DNA of 12,326 bases from Myxococcales bacterium (GTDB lineage: Bacteria; Myxococcota_C; UBA6777), in contig JALTMC010000672.1 in NCBI GenBank assembly GCA_027005175.1, positions 1-12,326 on the forward strand, given 5' to 3'. Below are positions 1 to 6,743 of this stretch, piece after piece (position 1 is the stretch's first letter; each line of letters opens with the position of its first letter). The translations under genes were made by a program, and so were the position numbers. The notes under the pieces are model-generated. The model was not told the origin of the DNA. It saw only the letters and a list, made by a program, of their open reading frames with translations, and made no database searches.

Positions 1-17
1 AAGCAATGTCAAAAAGA

Positions 18-149
18 AAAAGAATGACCCACATGATTCACAGATATTTGGTTTGTGGAGTGTGGTGCCGATTTGGTCTTGAGAAAAGAATGACCCACAT
101 GATTCACAGATATTTGGTTTGTGGAGCGTGGTGTCGATTTAGTCTTGAG
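18..149. repeat. 66-bp tandem repeat, 2 copies, over a stop codon
   Basis: Two contiguous copies lie at 18-83 and 84-149. They differ at about 3 of 66 positions. The second copy holds the last codons and the TAA stop (139-141) of the minus-strand propeller gene. The first copy lies just downstream of that gene, and its equivalent triplet reads CAA instead of TAA. The unit is 22 codons long, so the frame is kept. No spacers separate the copies, so this is a tandem duplication and not a CRISPR array. Confidence 0.95.
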
Positions 150-1398
150 GCTTGAAGGCGAAGAGTCGGCGTCCGGCGGCGATGTAGAGGGTACTTTTGC
201 CATTGACCGGATTTTTGCGAAGAACAGGTGCATGAGTGATCCAGCCACCTAGATTTTTTTGCCAGAGTAGTTTTCCTTCATCACTGAGTTGGTAGAGGAA
301 GTGGTTCACAGAGCCGACATAGATGTTTCCAGAGGAGTCCAGGCAGGGGCTGGACTGAAAAAATGCAGATGTATTCTTTTCCGGCTTGGTTGACCATTTG
401 TCATCGTTTTCTTCGTATTTCCCGCTTTGAAAACGCCACTGGAGCTTTCCTGATTTGGCATTGACGGCATAAAAGTAGGTGTCATCGGAGCCGATATATA
501 CAGTGTCTTCATCGGAACTGAGAACAGGGCTGGCGAGGATCGGGGCTTTGGTTTGAAAGCGCCAAACGATCTTGCGGTCGCGAAGTCGGATGTTGAGGAG
601 TTCTCCTTTCCACAAACCAGAATTGGCTTTGTGGCGTGTCCAACAAGAGAGAAAGAGTTGTCCGGAGACTCCGATAATGGGTGGTGCTGCGATTCTTGCG
701 CAGAACTTTTTCTTCCACAAGAGCTGCTTTGTCTTGGACGACAAGACATGGAGTTTTCCATCCTGACTGGCCAGATAGATCGTCCCATTTGGAGCGGGGA
801 TGGGTGTCATCAGGCGTTGTTCGTCGCCACCCCCTTCGATGGTATAGCTCCACTTTCGAGTTCCTTGGTTTGAAAACACCTGCAAAACACCTCGGGAAGA
901 GAGTGGCACATACACTGCTTGATTGAGAGTCATGGGTGTGGTTGTGACGGAGCCTCGTACAAGATCTTTCCACCGGGCTTTGCCAGATGGACTCACACCG
1001 TACAGAAATAAGTTTTTTGTACCAAAGAAGATATTCCCCTCTGGTGTGACTGTGGGAGAAGAGACAATCAAATCATTGGGATTGGAGGGATCTTTAAAAG
1101 TCCACAGTCGCTTTCCATGGAAGCCTATAGCGTGTAATTTCCCATCCAACGTTGTAATATAGAGTGCATTCCTACCGAGTATGGGGGGCGATACGATCCG
1201 CCCCATCTTCATGCGAGGAGTCTTGGATACAGGAGGAAAGACCCAGCGTAGATCTTCACTCTGCTCCATGCTCCAAGGACTTTTCTGTTCTTTGGCTTTG
1301 GTTCGAACGGGTTGAAAGGGGAGGCATGCTGCGAACTCACCGAAGATGAGAACAAACCCAAACATAGATATCGCGATCATTCTGTCTTTTTTAAGCAT
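139..1398 (-). CDS. PQQ-like beta-propeller lipoprotein (BamB-like fold)
   Basis: This encodes about 419 aa. The ORF stays open to 1467. I chose the ATG at 1398 because a purine-rich GACAGAGAGAGA precedes it and because it gives a clean export signal: MLKKDR, a hydrophobic stretch, then a lipobox-like FAAC. It is therefore predicted to be an envelope lipoprotein. The mature part is a regular beta-propeller with eight blade-type Trp motifs (LRWVF, RLWTF, ARWKD, RKWSY, LLWKK, IVWRF, LQWRF, LLWQK). Blades such as VYIGSDDTYFYAVN followed by GKLQW are typical of PQQ-like/BamB-like repeats. PQQ binding itself is not implied. BamB is an eight-bladed outer-membrane assembly lipoprotein, but no other bam gene is near, so a general scaffold role is equally possible. 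The gene is divergent from the protease gene at 1788. Its start and its stop both lie inside tandem repeats. Confidence 0.85.
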   Translation of the reverse strand: MLKKDRMIAISMFGFVLIFGEFAACLPFQPVRTKAKEQKSPWSMEQSEDLRWVFPPVSKTPRMKMGRIVSPPILGRNALYITTLDGKLHAIGFHGKRLWTFKDPSNPNDLIVSSPTVTPEGNIFFGTKNLFLYGVSPSGKARWKDLVRGSVTTTPMTLNQAVYVPLSSRGVLQVFSNQGTRKWSYTIEGGGDEQRLMTPIPAPNGTIYLASQDGKLHVLSSKTKQLLWKKKFCARIAAPPIIGVSGQLFLSCWTRHKANSGLWKGELLNIRLRDRKIVWRFQTKAPILASPVLSSDEDTVYIGSDDTYFYAVNAKSGKLQWRFQSGKYEENDDKWSTKPEKNTSAFFQSSPCLDSSGNIYVGSVNHFLYQLSDEGKLLWQKNLGGWITHAPVLRKNPVNGKSTLYIAAGRRLFAFKPQD

Positions 1399-1516
1399 TC
1401 TCTCTCTGTCCACTGCGCTGTCAAAGGCCTCTTTTAAGTATTCTCTCTTTGTCCACTGCGCTGTCAAAGGCCTCTTTTAAGTATTCTCTCTTTGTCCACT
1501 GCGCTGTCAAAGGCCT
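1388..1516. repeat. 43-bp tandem repeat, 3 copies, carrying the gene start region
   Basis: Contiguous copies lie at 1388-1430, 1431-1473 and 1474-1516. Read on the minus strand, each copy holds a TTGACA hexamer, a GAGAGA purine tract and then the start-codon position. In the gene-proximal copy this triplet is ATG, the chosen start of the propeller gene. In the two upstream copies it is ATA. The local start region (ribosome-binding tract plus first codons) has thus been triplicated, and only one copy keeps a start codon. Confidence 0.95.
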
Positions 1517-1584
1517 CTGTTTTGCTGGTCTACCTTCACTGTATTTGAGTTGGGCTGTTCCTGTCAAAGCACTTTCGATCGTAT

Positions 1585-1708
1585 GACTTCCTTTCTTTGG
1601 CTTTGTGCTCTTTGTGTGTTGGGCTTCGGAAGCGGGATGACATTTGATTTCCCATCTTTGGCTTTGTGCTCTTTGCGTGTTGGTCTTTGGAAGCGGGATG
1701 ACATTTGA
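1585..1708. repeat. 61-bp tandem repeat, 2 copies, in divergent intergenic region
   Basis: Copies lie at 1585-1645 and 1646-1706, with identity running on to about 1708. The core CTTTGGCTTTGTGCTCTTTG starts at 1595 and recurs at 1656. The ending AGCGGGATGACATTTGA is shared. The repeat sits between the 43-bp repeats and the protease gene, where the promoters of the two divergent genes would be expected. I could not pick a convincing -35/-10 pair here. A small dyad TCACT-CGA-AGTGA lies at 1748-1760, just upstream of the protease ribosome-binding site. Confidence 0.9.
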
Positions 1709-1787
1709 GATCGGATCTTCTATGATGTTGTCATTCTTTTCCATAACTCACTCGAAGTGAAACTGGAATATAAGGAGGCTGTCAGGG

Positions 1788-4700
1788 ATGACACAAATCT
1801 GTAAGATCTCTTCTCGACGTTGGATGCCATATGGATTGGGTTTCTTTTTGTGGCTCACACTGTTGGGGATTGGGTTTCTTTCTGTTCCGACAGTGGAGGC
1901 AGAAACCAAACAGATGACAGTGCAAGATATCATTGTCTTGTTGCAAGTGGGTTACAAAGAAGCGGCTGTATTAAAAGAGATTCAGAAGCGCAAGATGGCT
2001 GGGAAGTTCGCTCTAAAGCCAGCGCAGGTACTTCAACTGAGTAAAGTTGGTGCTTCAATGAAGCTTATTCGAGCGATGGGAATTGGCAGCTCCAAACCTC
2101 AGCTTGTGGCCTCTAAGCCTGTGTCATTTCAGGAACTCAAGACTTGGTTGCGGCAAAAAAAGTCCGAATCGTGGCTTCGGAAAGTAGTACAACGTCGAGG
2201 TGTGGTTGCCGCTCAGTTTTCCATGTCTGCGGTACTGAAGTTGCGTAAACAAGGGATGTCGTTGCAGCTTTTGCGCCTGGTGGTTCAACTCAAAAACAAA
2301 GCCAAATCGGCGGCACGACCGGTTCCTCGTCCAGTCGTCCGGGTTCCATCTCATCCCGTTACTCCACCAGCTGTCCGGGTTCCATCCCATCCCGTTACTC
2401 CACCAGCTGTTCGGGTTCCATCTCATCCAGTCACTCCACCTGTTCAACGGAGAGAGCCGAGTATCCCTTTTCCGGTGATACGACAGCCTGTACTGCGTCC
2501 GGTGAAACGCATAAAAAAGCCGATGCTCTCGGTGAAGACCACTCGTTGGGGGGTGCGTCCGAAACAAGCTTTACCCTTGACGGAACGAGAAAAACGGGTG
2601 ATGCAGCGTTCAGGGGTGCGTTTGTACCCATCCAAAGATGGTCGTTTTCGACATATCTCAGGTTTCTTTCAGATCAAAGTCCCAACAAAGTGGAATATCG
2701 TTAAGGACATCCATCCAAGTAGTGGCGATGTCAGTATTCTATTTACGCCAGAGAAGACTCTAAAAGTAGCACAGATTAAGTATGGTCTGTGGATTCAACT
2801 CGAATATGTTCGGCGGAGTGATCGCAGAATACAGACCCGCTCTCTCCAACAGACCGCACGATTTTTGATCCAACATTATTTGATGAAAGAGTCGGGTGTC
2901 TCTGAGAAAGGACGGTTAAAGTCGATTGTATTGCATGGTTACAAGGCAGTGCAAGCTGGCTTGGTGGGAAAAGCACGACTTGACGCTCATCCTCTACGGA
3001 AGCGGATATACTTGTTACGAACGAAAGATTACTTCTTGCAGATCGGTCTCTTGGCACCTCCTAAGAAGTTTGATGCTTTTGTGACACAGGTGAAGCCATT
3101 TCTCCGTAGTTTGAGGTTAATCTCTTCGAAACAAAAGATTCGAGGAGCACGACAGACTACGGCGGTAGCAGCGCAGAAGGTGATCCAGAGAAATATGCCT
3201 GGGGTGGTGAGCATTATGTGCATGATGCGCAAAAATGGGAAGCTCAAACCGATATCGACAGGCTCTGGTTTTGTGGTGACATCAGATGGTTATGTTCTCA
3301 CGAATCATCATGTTGCTATGCACTCTGGCTCGGGCAAACCATACGATGTGTACTATCTGAACTGGGATTCGACGACGGGCCGAAAGTTTGCCAGAGCACG
3401 CTTTGTGGGAGCGTATATGAAGCAAGCCCGGCGCGGTCGTGTGCGTATGATTGACTCGAAAACGGGTCGTATCTCTGTGCGTTTTCAACGTCAACACGTT
3501 GATATTGCATTGCTTAAAATTATCAAGGCGGGAACGTATCCAACGGTTCAATTGAGTTCCGTGAAGCGGGCTATGTTGGGTGATCAAGTCATTGCGATGG
3601 GTTTTCCTTCCGAAGGGGCGAGCATCAACACAATGGGAAATGAAAGCATCACCACTACGATAGGGGTGATTTCACGTTTGGTTCGGATGTCAGACAAGCG
3701 TGTGAATGAGATCCAGCATTCGGCGAAGGTTGCGGGTGGAAACAGTGGTGGTCCTTTGTTTGATGTTCATACGGGTGCTGTGATTGGGATCAATACATGG
3801 GTGGGGGTCTTTGATAAACGTCTCTCTCGACCCGGTATGGGGCTGGGTTATTACTATGCGATTCCAATTGATCTGGCTTGGCAATACTTTCCCGACTTTA
3901 TCGATCCCAAGGCAAAGTCTTATAGTCCAGATCAATGGTATGAGTTGGGCGTTACATGGTTGGCCGCCCAACAATGGGAGCCAGCACGACGAGCTTTTTT
4001 GCGAGTGATTCGGATGAAACCAAAGATGGCTGTCGTGTATCTGAAGTTGGCTCAGCTCTATCTGAGCCGTGCAACAAAACACAACGATGACAGGCGTCAT
4101 GGGTGGCTTAAACTCTCGCGCCGATGGGCTGATCGTGGATTGCGACAGGAAATTAACCATCCGAACTTGATGACACTTTTAGCGCAGGTTGCGATAGAGC
4201 GAAAAGATTGGAGCACTGCACAATACCTGCTCAAGCAGCTGGTCCAAAAGAATCCGTATGATTGGCGAGTCTTTGCGCTCCAAGCTGTGGTGTTCAACCA
4301 ACAAGGTAAATACAAACAGGCTCTTCAAAACGCACAGAAGGTGATTCAACTGGGAGGAAAGCTACTGCCTGTCGGTCATCTTTTGCGAGGGATGATCTTG
4401 TATCGTGCTAGGCGGTTTTTTGAAGGACAACAAGCTTATCGTATGGCATTGCGTATTGATCCCACAAACTTGCGTGCTCTTGTCAGTGAGGCGATGGGCT
4501 ATACCCATCTCAAACAGTACGATGATGCATTATCTCGCCTCAACTTGCTCGCCAAAAAACGAAACTATGAACCCGATGTGTATGAAAGCTTAATGTACAC
4601 TTATGCTTCTAAGAAAGACTTTCTCCGAGCTTGGAAGGCGTTTAACACGATGTGGCGCAGTTCGATGCTTCGTTCTCAAACGATCAACGCATTTGCCTTG

Positions 4701-5519
4701 TACATGGGTGGTTTATTGGCTCGACGTGTGTTGTCTCCCAAAGTGAGGGAGCGTCTTCAATGGGGGTTATGGGGCTCTGTGGTTGGCTCCCATAATCTTT
4801 CATCAACGGCCCAAACAGCAGGGGTTTCTCTGGCTCTTGCTGTTGGGAAAAGAGGCTACCGAGGACTTGCCTACGGCTTGCTTCAGCGTATCAATACCCC
4901 GATTGCCAACAAGAAAATAGCAAAGTTGTACAAGAAGTTACGACGTCAACTTCCCCGGCGAGGGATCTCACAAAAGGCTTGGCTCTATATTACTACTCGC
5001 ACTTCTCCACGATGGTCTCCTGCACTTATCTGGGATCTGTTCTCTCATACACCATCCATTCTACAGTTGCGTACAGCGAAACGGATTGCGAAGCGCGGCT
5101 TTCCGATCCCTCTGTTGCTTAAGATGTTGGCACTATCCAAGAAACGTCGTAAGCGCGGCATCAATCCAACTCTTCAGAACAATAGAAGGACTGCAATCCA
5201 GAAACATAGGTCCATGATCATTCGTACCATTCTTCGAGCTTTCCAAGCATTGCGCGATGGTGATGTCAACCTTTGGATGAGCCTACAACACCCCGCAGTC
5301 CATCGAAGACAACGGGCTCAAATTTTTTGGAATATGGTTAATCGACTGCGCAACGGCTCGATAAGTATGCGCTCCTATCAGCCTTACCAAATTAAAATCC
5401 AACGTCATCGTCAATATGGTCTCGTTGGACAATACTTCTTTCGGCTTCGTGTCAAACGTCGATACTTCAAACGATTCTGGCGACTTCGATATTATCGTGG
5501 ACGATGGTTGATGTTTTAG
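1788..5519 (+). CDS. Exported DegP-like serine protease with TPRs, 1243 aa
   Basis: The start has a strong AAGGAGG 9 nt upstream (1772-1778). Residues 1-38 are a signal peptide ending VEA. Residues 43-98 and 112-167 are two related small helical modules. Residues 184-219 are a Pro-rich linker of three VRVPSHPVTPPA units. About 285-445 resembles a PsbP/Mog1-like (DUF1795-type) domain; this is a weak call. About 455-700 is a trypsin-like S1C protease with an intact triad: His508 in TNHHV, Asp572 in HVDIALL and Ser653 in GGNSGGPL. About 713-960 is a run of TPR helices. About 1135-1243 looks NTF2/SnoaL-like, very basic, ending in YYRGRWLMF. No PDZ domain is visible, so TPRs replace the usual DegP/HtrA C-terminal part. 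It is likely a periplasmic or surface protease with protein-docking repeats. The protease call is firm; the flanking domains are inference. Confidence 0.88.
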   Translation: MTQICKISSRRWMPYGLGFFLWLTLLGIGFLSVPTVEAETKQMTVQDIIVLLQVGYKEAAVLKEIQKRKMAGKFALKPAQVLQLSKVGASMKLIRAMGIGSSKPQLVASKPVSFQELKTWLRQKKSESWLRKVVQRRGVVAAQFSMSAVLKLRKQGMSLQLLRLVVQLKNKAKSAARPVPRPVVRVPSHPVTPPAVRVPSHPVTPPAVRVPSHPVTPPVQRREPSIPFPVIRQPVLRPVKRIKKPMLSVKTTRWGVRPKQALPLTEREKRVMQRSGVRLYPSKDGRFRHISGFFQIKVPTKWNIVKDIHPSSGDVSILFTPEKTLKVAQIKYGLWIQLEYVRRSDRRIQTRSLQQTARFLIQHYLMKESGVSEKGRLKSIVLHGYKAVQAGLVGKARLDAHPLRKRIYLLRTKDYFLQIGLLAPPKKFDAFVTQVKPFLRSLRLISSKQKIRGARQTTAVAAQKVIQRNMPGVVSIMCMMRKNGKLKPISTGSGFVVTSDGYVLTNHHVAMHSGSGKPYDVYYLNWDSTTGRKFARARFVGAYMKQARRGRVRMIDSKTGRISVRFQRQHVDIALLKIIKAGTYPTVQLSSVKRAMLGDQVIAMGFPSEGASINTMGNESITTTIGVISRLVRMSDKRVNEIQHSAKVAGGNSGGPLFDVHTGAVIGINTWVGVFDKRLSRPGMGLGYYYAIPIDLAWQYFPDFIDPKAKSYSPDQWYELGVTWLAAQQWEPARRAFLRVIRMKPKMAVVYLKLAQLYLSRATKHNDDRRHGWLKLSRRWADRGLRQEINHPNLMTLLAQVAIERKDWSTAQYLLKQLVQKNPYDWRVFALQAVVFNQQGKYKQALQNAQKVIQLGGKLLPVGHLLRGMILYRARRFFEGQQAYRMALRIDPTNLRALVSEAMGYTHLKQYDDALSRLNLLAKKRNYEPDVYESLMYTYASKKDFLRAWKAFNTMWRSSMLRSQTINAFALYMGGLLARRVLSPKVRERLQWGLWGSVVGSHNLSSTAQTAGVSLALAVGKRGYRGLAYGLLQRINTPIANKKIAKLYKKLRRQLPRRGISQKAWLYITTRTSPRWSPALIWDLFSHTPSILQLRTAKRIAKRGFPIPLLLKMLALSKKRRKRGINPTLQNNRRTAIQKHRSMIIRTILRAFQALRDGDVNLWMSLQHPAVHRRQRAQIFWNMVNRLRNGSISMRSYQPYQIKIQRHRQYGLVGQYFFRLRVKRRYFKRFWRLRYYRGRWLMF
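2337..2444 (+). repeat. 36-bp in-frame tandem repeat encoding Pro-rich linker
   Basis: Three contiguous 36-bp units (2337-2372, 2373-2408, 2409-2444) encode VRVPSHPVTPPA, VRVPSHPVTPPA and VRVPSHPVTPPV. The unit length is a multiple of three, so the frame is kept. The repeat forms a flexible hinge between the helical modules and the middle domain of the protease. Confidence 0.95.
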
Positions 5520-5541
5520 TCGTCTGATAGGAATGTCTCCT

Positions 5542-5699
5542 TGCCATCCTGCTTAAACCTCCCTTCCCCGATCCGGGTGAAAGCCCTGTCTCACGGTATG
5601 TTGTAGCCATACAACTTACCAAAAGTTGCGTAAAGCCCCTTACGCAATGTAGAGGCCAAGCCGGATTGGGTGGGGGAGGATGTCAAACCATGGATGGCA
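5542..5699 (+). ncRNA. Candidate structured RNA, nested stems and three hairpins
   Basis: Complementary segments nest in order. The outer stem is TGCCATCC 5542-5549 with GGATGGCA 5692-5699. The main helix pairs 5558-5576 with 5661-5679: 18 of 19 positions pair, three of them as G-U, with one C/U mismatch. Hairpin GTGA/UCAC is 5577-5580 with 5591-5594. Hairpin GGTATGTTGTA/TACAACTTACC is 5595-5605 with 5610-5620, with one mismatch and loop GCCA. The perfect 8-bp hairpin TTGCGTAA/TTACGCAA is 5626-5633 with 5640-5647. The helices abut one another as in a multi-branch RNA junction. The three wobble pairs would be A-C mismatches on the other strand, which favours the plus strand. It starts 22 nt after the protease stop. 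I could not name the family. An orphan HEARO/IscB omega RNA, a group II intron remnant or a REP-like element are candidates. Confidence 0.6.
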
Positions 5700-5752
5700 T
5701 ACTATGTTTTCGAGTGTGTGTGGTCGCATACTTCGATTGTGTGTTGTGTCAG

Positions 5753-5824
5753 ATCTCTTGGTATGTCGGGGGTTTTTTGAGTCGAGTTATATCTCTTGGT
5801 ATGTTGGGGGTTTTTTGAGTCGAG
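5753..5824. repeat. 38-bp tandem repeat over the stop of the basic lipoprotein gene
   Basis: Copies lie at 5753-5790 and 5791-5824; the second is 34 bp. They differ at one aligned position. The copy at 5791-5824 encodes the lipoprotein tail SRLKKPPTYQE on the minus strand. The stop TAA (5787-5789) lies in the junction, and the other copy is untranslated. The unit is not a multiple of three, so the second copy is read in another frame after the stop. Confidence 0.93.
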
Positions 5825-6605
5825 AGGGTGGGTTTTTGAAGCGATTTTGGAGGCGTCGGCGTCGTTGGTAGAGTCTGATCATGCGTCGTTTGATGCGCTG
5901 GAAGTCGATCCGGTCGAAGGCAAAGACGCGGAAGGTGCGGCAGGGGTAGGGCATGGTTCGGACGAAACTGCGGAGATAGCCGGGTCGCAACCAGGCTCGT
6001 GAGCTGAGTTTCAAGACATAGTTGGTTCTTGGGCCAGTACAGTCTTTGCCACGGATAAGCACAGTGATGCCACGAAATGGAAGGATGCTGCGGTTGTAGA
6101 TCTTGTAGGCCACTTTTCGTCGATCTGGGATAAAGTTGTACCGGACAAACGGCTTGTGTTTGCGGTAGCGGCGTTTAAATTCGACGCGATCAAAAGCCGA
6201 GACACGGACATGGTGACAGAATCTTGGTATGTAATGTATGAAGGGGCGCATATCGCCGATTTCAAGGGGTCTTTCTAGGCTTTTTGCCCATAAGCGGCGG
6301 GGGCGAACACCATCACAATCAACGCCTTCAAAGATCACAACCAATCCACGGAATGTGTGGCCGCTGTTGTTGTAGACATTGTATCGAAGTCTGCGTCCTT
6401 GTTTGGAGAGAACCCGAACCACAGGATTTGGACTGCGAGGGATATTCGCTCTCGCAGCATGAGGTGCGAGTTTGACGGCTGACTGTTTGCGTTGGGTTGT
6501 AGTACATCCAAGGAGAGGAAGGCAAAAGCATAGTACAGCCCAAAAACCGGCGGTTGATACTTTGTGTGGAGAGAATGGATATGAGAAAAGCAATGAGTTT
6601 CTCAT
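5787..6605 (-). CDS. Very basic lipoprotein with two Cys-paired repeat domains
   Basis: This encodes 272 aa. I chose the ATG at 6605 over the upstream TTG at 6626 because AAGGA lies 9 nt before it. The N-terminus is a lipoprotein signal, with lipobox LLGC and lipidated Cys34. The mature part is a tandem duplication of one domain, about 62-143 and 153-235. Both copies share the pattern YN-S, FRG, DC-G-R, G--R-F, P--C and RV-AFDR-[ED]F. Each has two cysteines 33 residues apart (Cys97/Cys130 and Cys189/Cys222), suggesting one disulfide per domain. The strand-rich pattern with NNSG recalls FxLYD-type beta-sandwich domains, but I do not recognise the family. A hand count of the mature part gives about 58 Arg+Lys against 13 Asp+Glu, and the tail after 236 is almost all basic. 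Binding to an anionic partner (lipid A, nucleic acid, polysaccharide) is inference. Confidence 0.82.
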   Translation of the reverse strand: MRNSLLFSYPFSPHKVSTAGFWAVLCFCLPLLGCTTTQRKQSAVKLAPHAARANIPRSPNPVVRVLSKQGRRLRYNVYNNSGHTFRGLVVIFEGVDCDGVRPRRLWAKSLERPLEIGDMRPFIHYIPRFCHHVRVSAFDRVEFKRRYRKHKPFVRYNFIPDRRKVAYKIYNRSILPFRGITVLIRGKDCTGPRTNYVLKLSSRAWLRPGYLRSFVRTMPYPCRTFRVFAFDRIDFQRIKRRMIRLYQRRRRLQNRFKNPPSRLKKPPTYQEI

Positions 6606-6615
6606 CAAGATTTGT

Positions 6616-6677
6616 CCTTTTCTCAAGGGTGATAGGTGATACTTTCCCTTTTCTCAAGGGTGATGGGTGATACTTTC
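6616..6677. repeat. 31-bp tandem repeat duplicating a ribosome-binding region
   Basis: Copies lie at 6616-6646 and 6647-6677 and differ at one position. On the minus strand each unit ends in TTGAGAAAAGG. The gene-proximal copy supplies the AAGGA that precedes the lipoprotein ATG at 6605. The other copy repeats the same purine tract 31 nt further upstream. Confidence 0.93.
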
Positions 6678-6743
6678 AGGCCGATCGATCTGTTGTCGAT
6701 TGTCACTTCCTTCTCAAAAGGATAGGAGGGGATGGGTTGGGCG

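Noticed and set aside
18-149. Possible CRISPR array in this or the other repeat clusters
   Set aside because: The copies are contiguous, without variable spacers, number only two or three, and each cluster has its own sequence. No cas gene is present.
9-248. 79-codon minus-strand frame over the 66-bp repeat
   Set aside because: It overlaps the 3' end of the propeller gene in another frame, and its repeated peptide simply mirrors the DNA repeat.
1301-1312. GGTTCGAAC resembling a tRNA T-loop
   Set aside because: It lies inside the propeller coding sequence, and no acceptor or anticodon stems can be drawn around it.
1421-1744. 107-codon minus-strand reading frame upstream of the propeller gene
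   Set aside because: It runs through the 61-bp and 43-bp repeats, has low-complexity composition and no recognisable domain, and the 43-bp unit shifts frame. It is most likely an accident of the repeats.
5542-5699. Integron attC site
   Set aside because: The hairpins superficially resemble paired arms, but the required GTTRRRY/RYYYAAC core pair is not met and there is no cassette arrangement or integrase.
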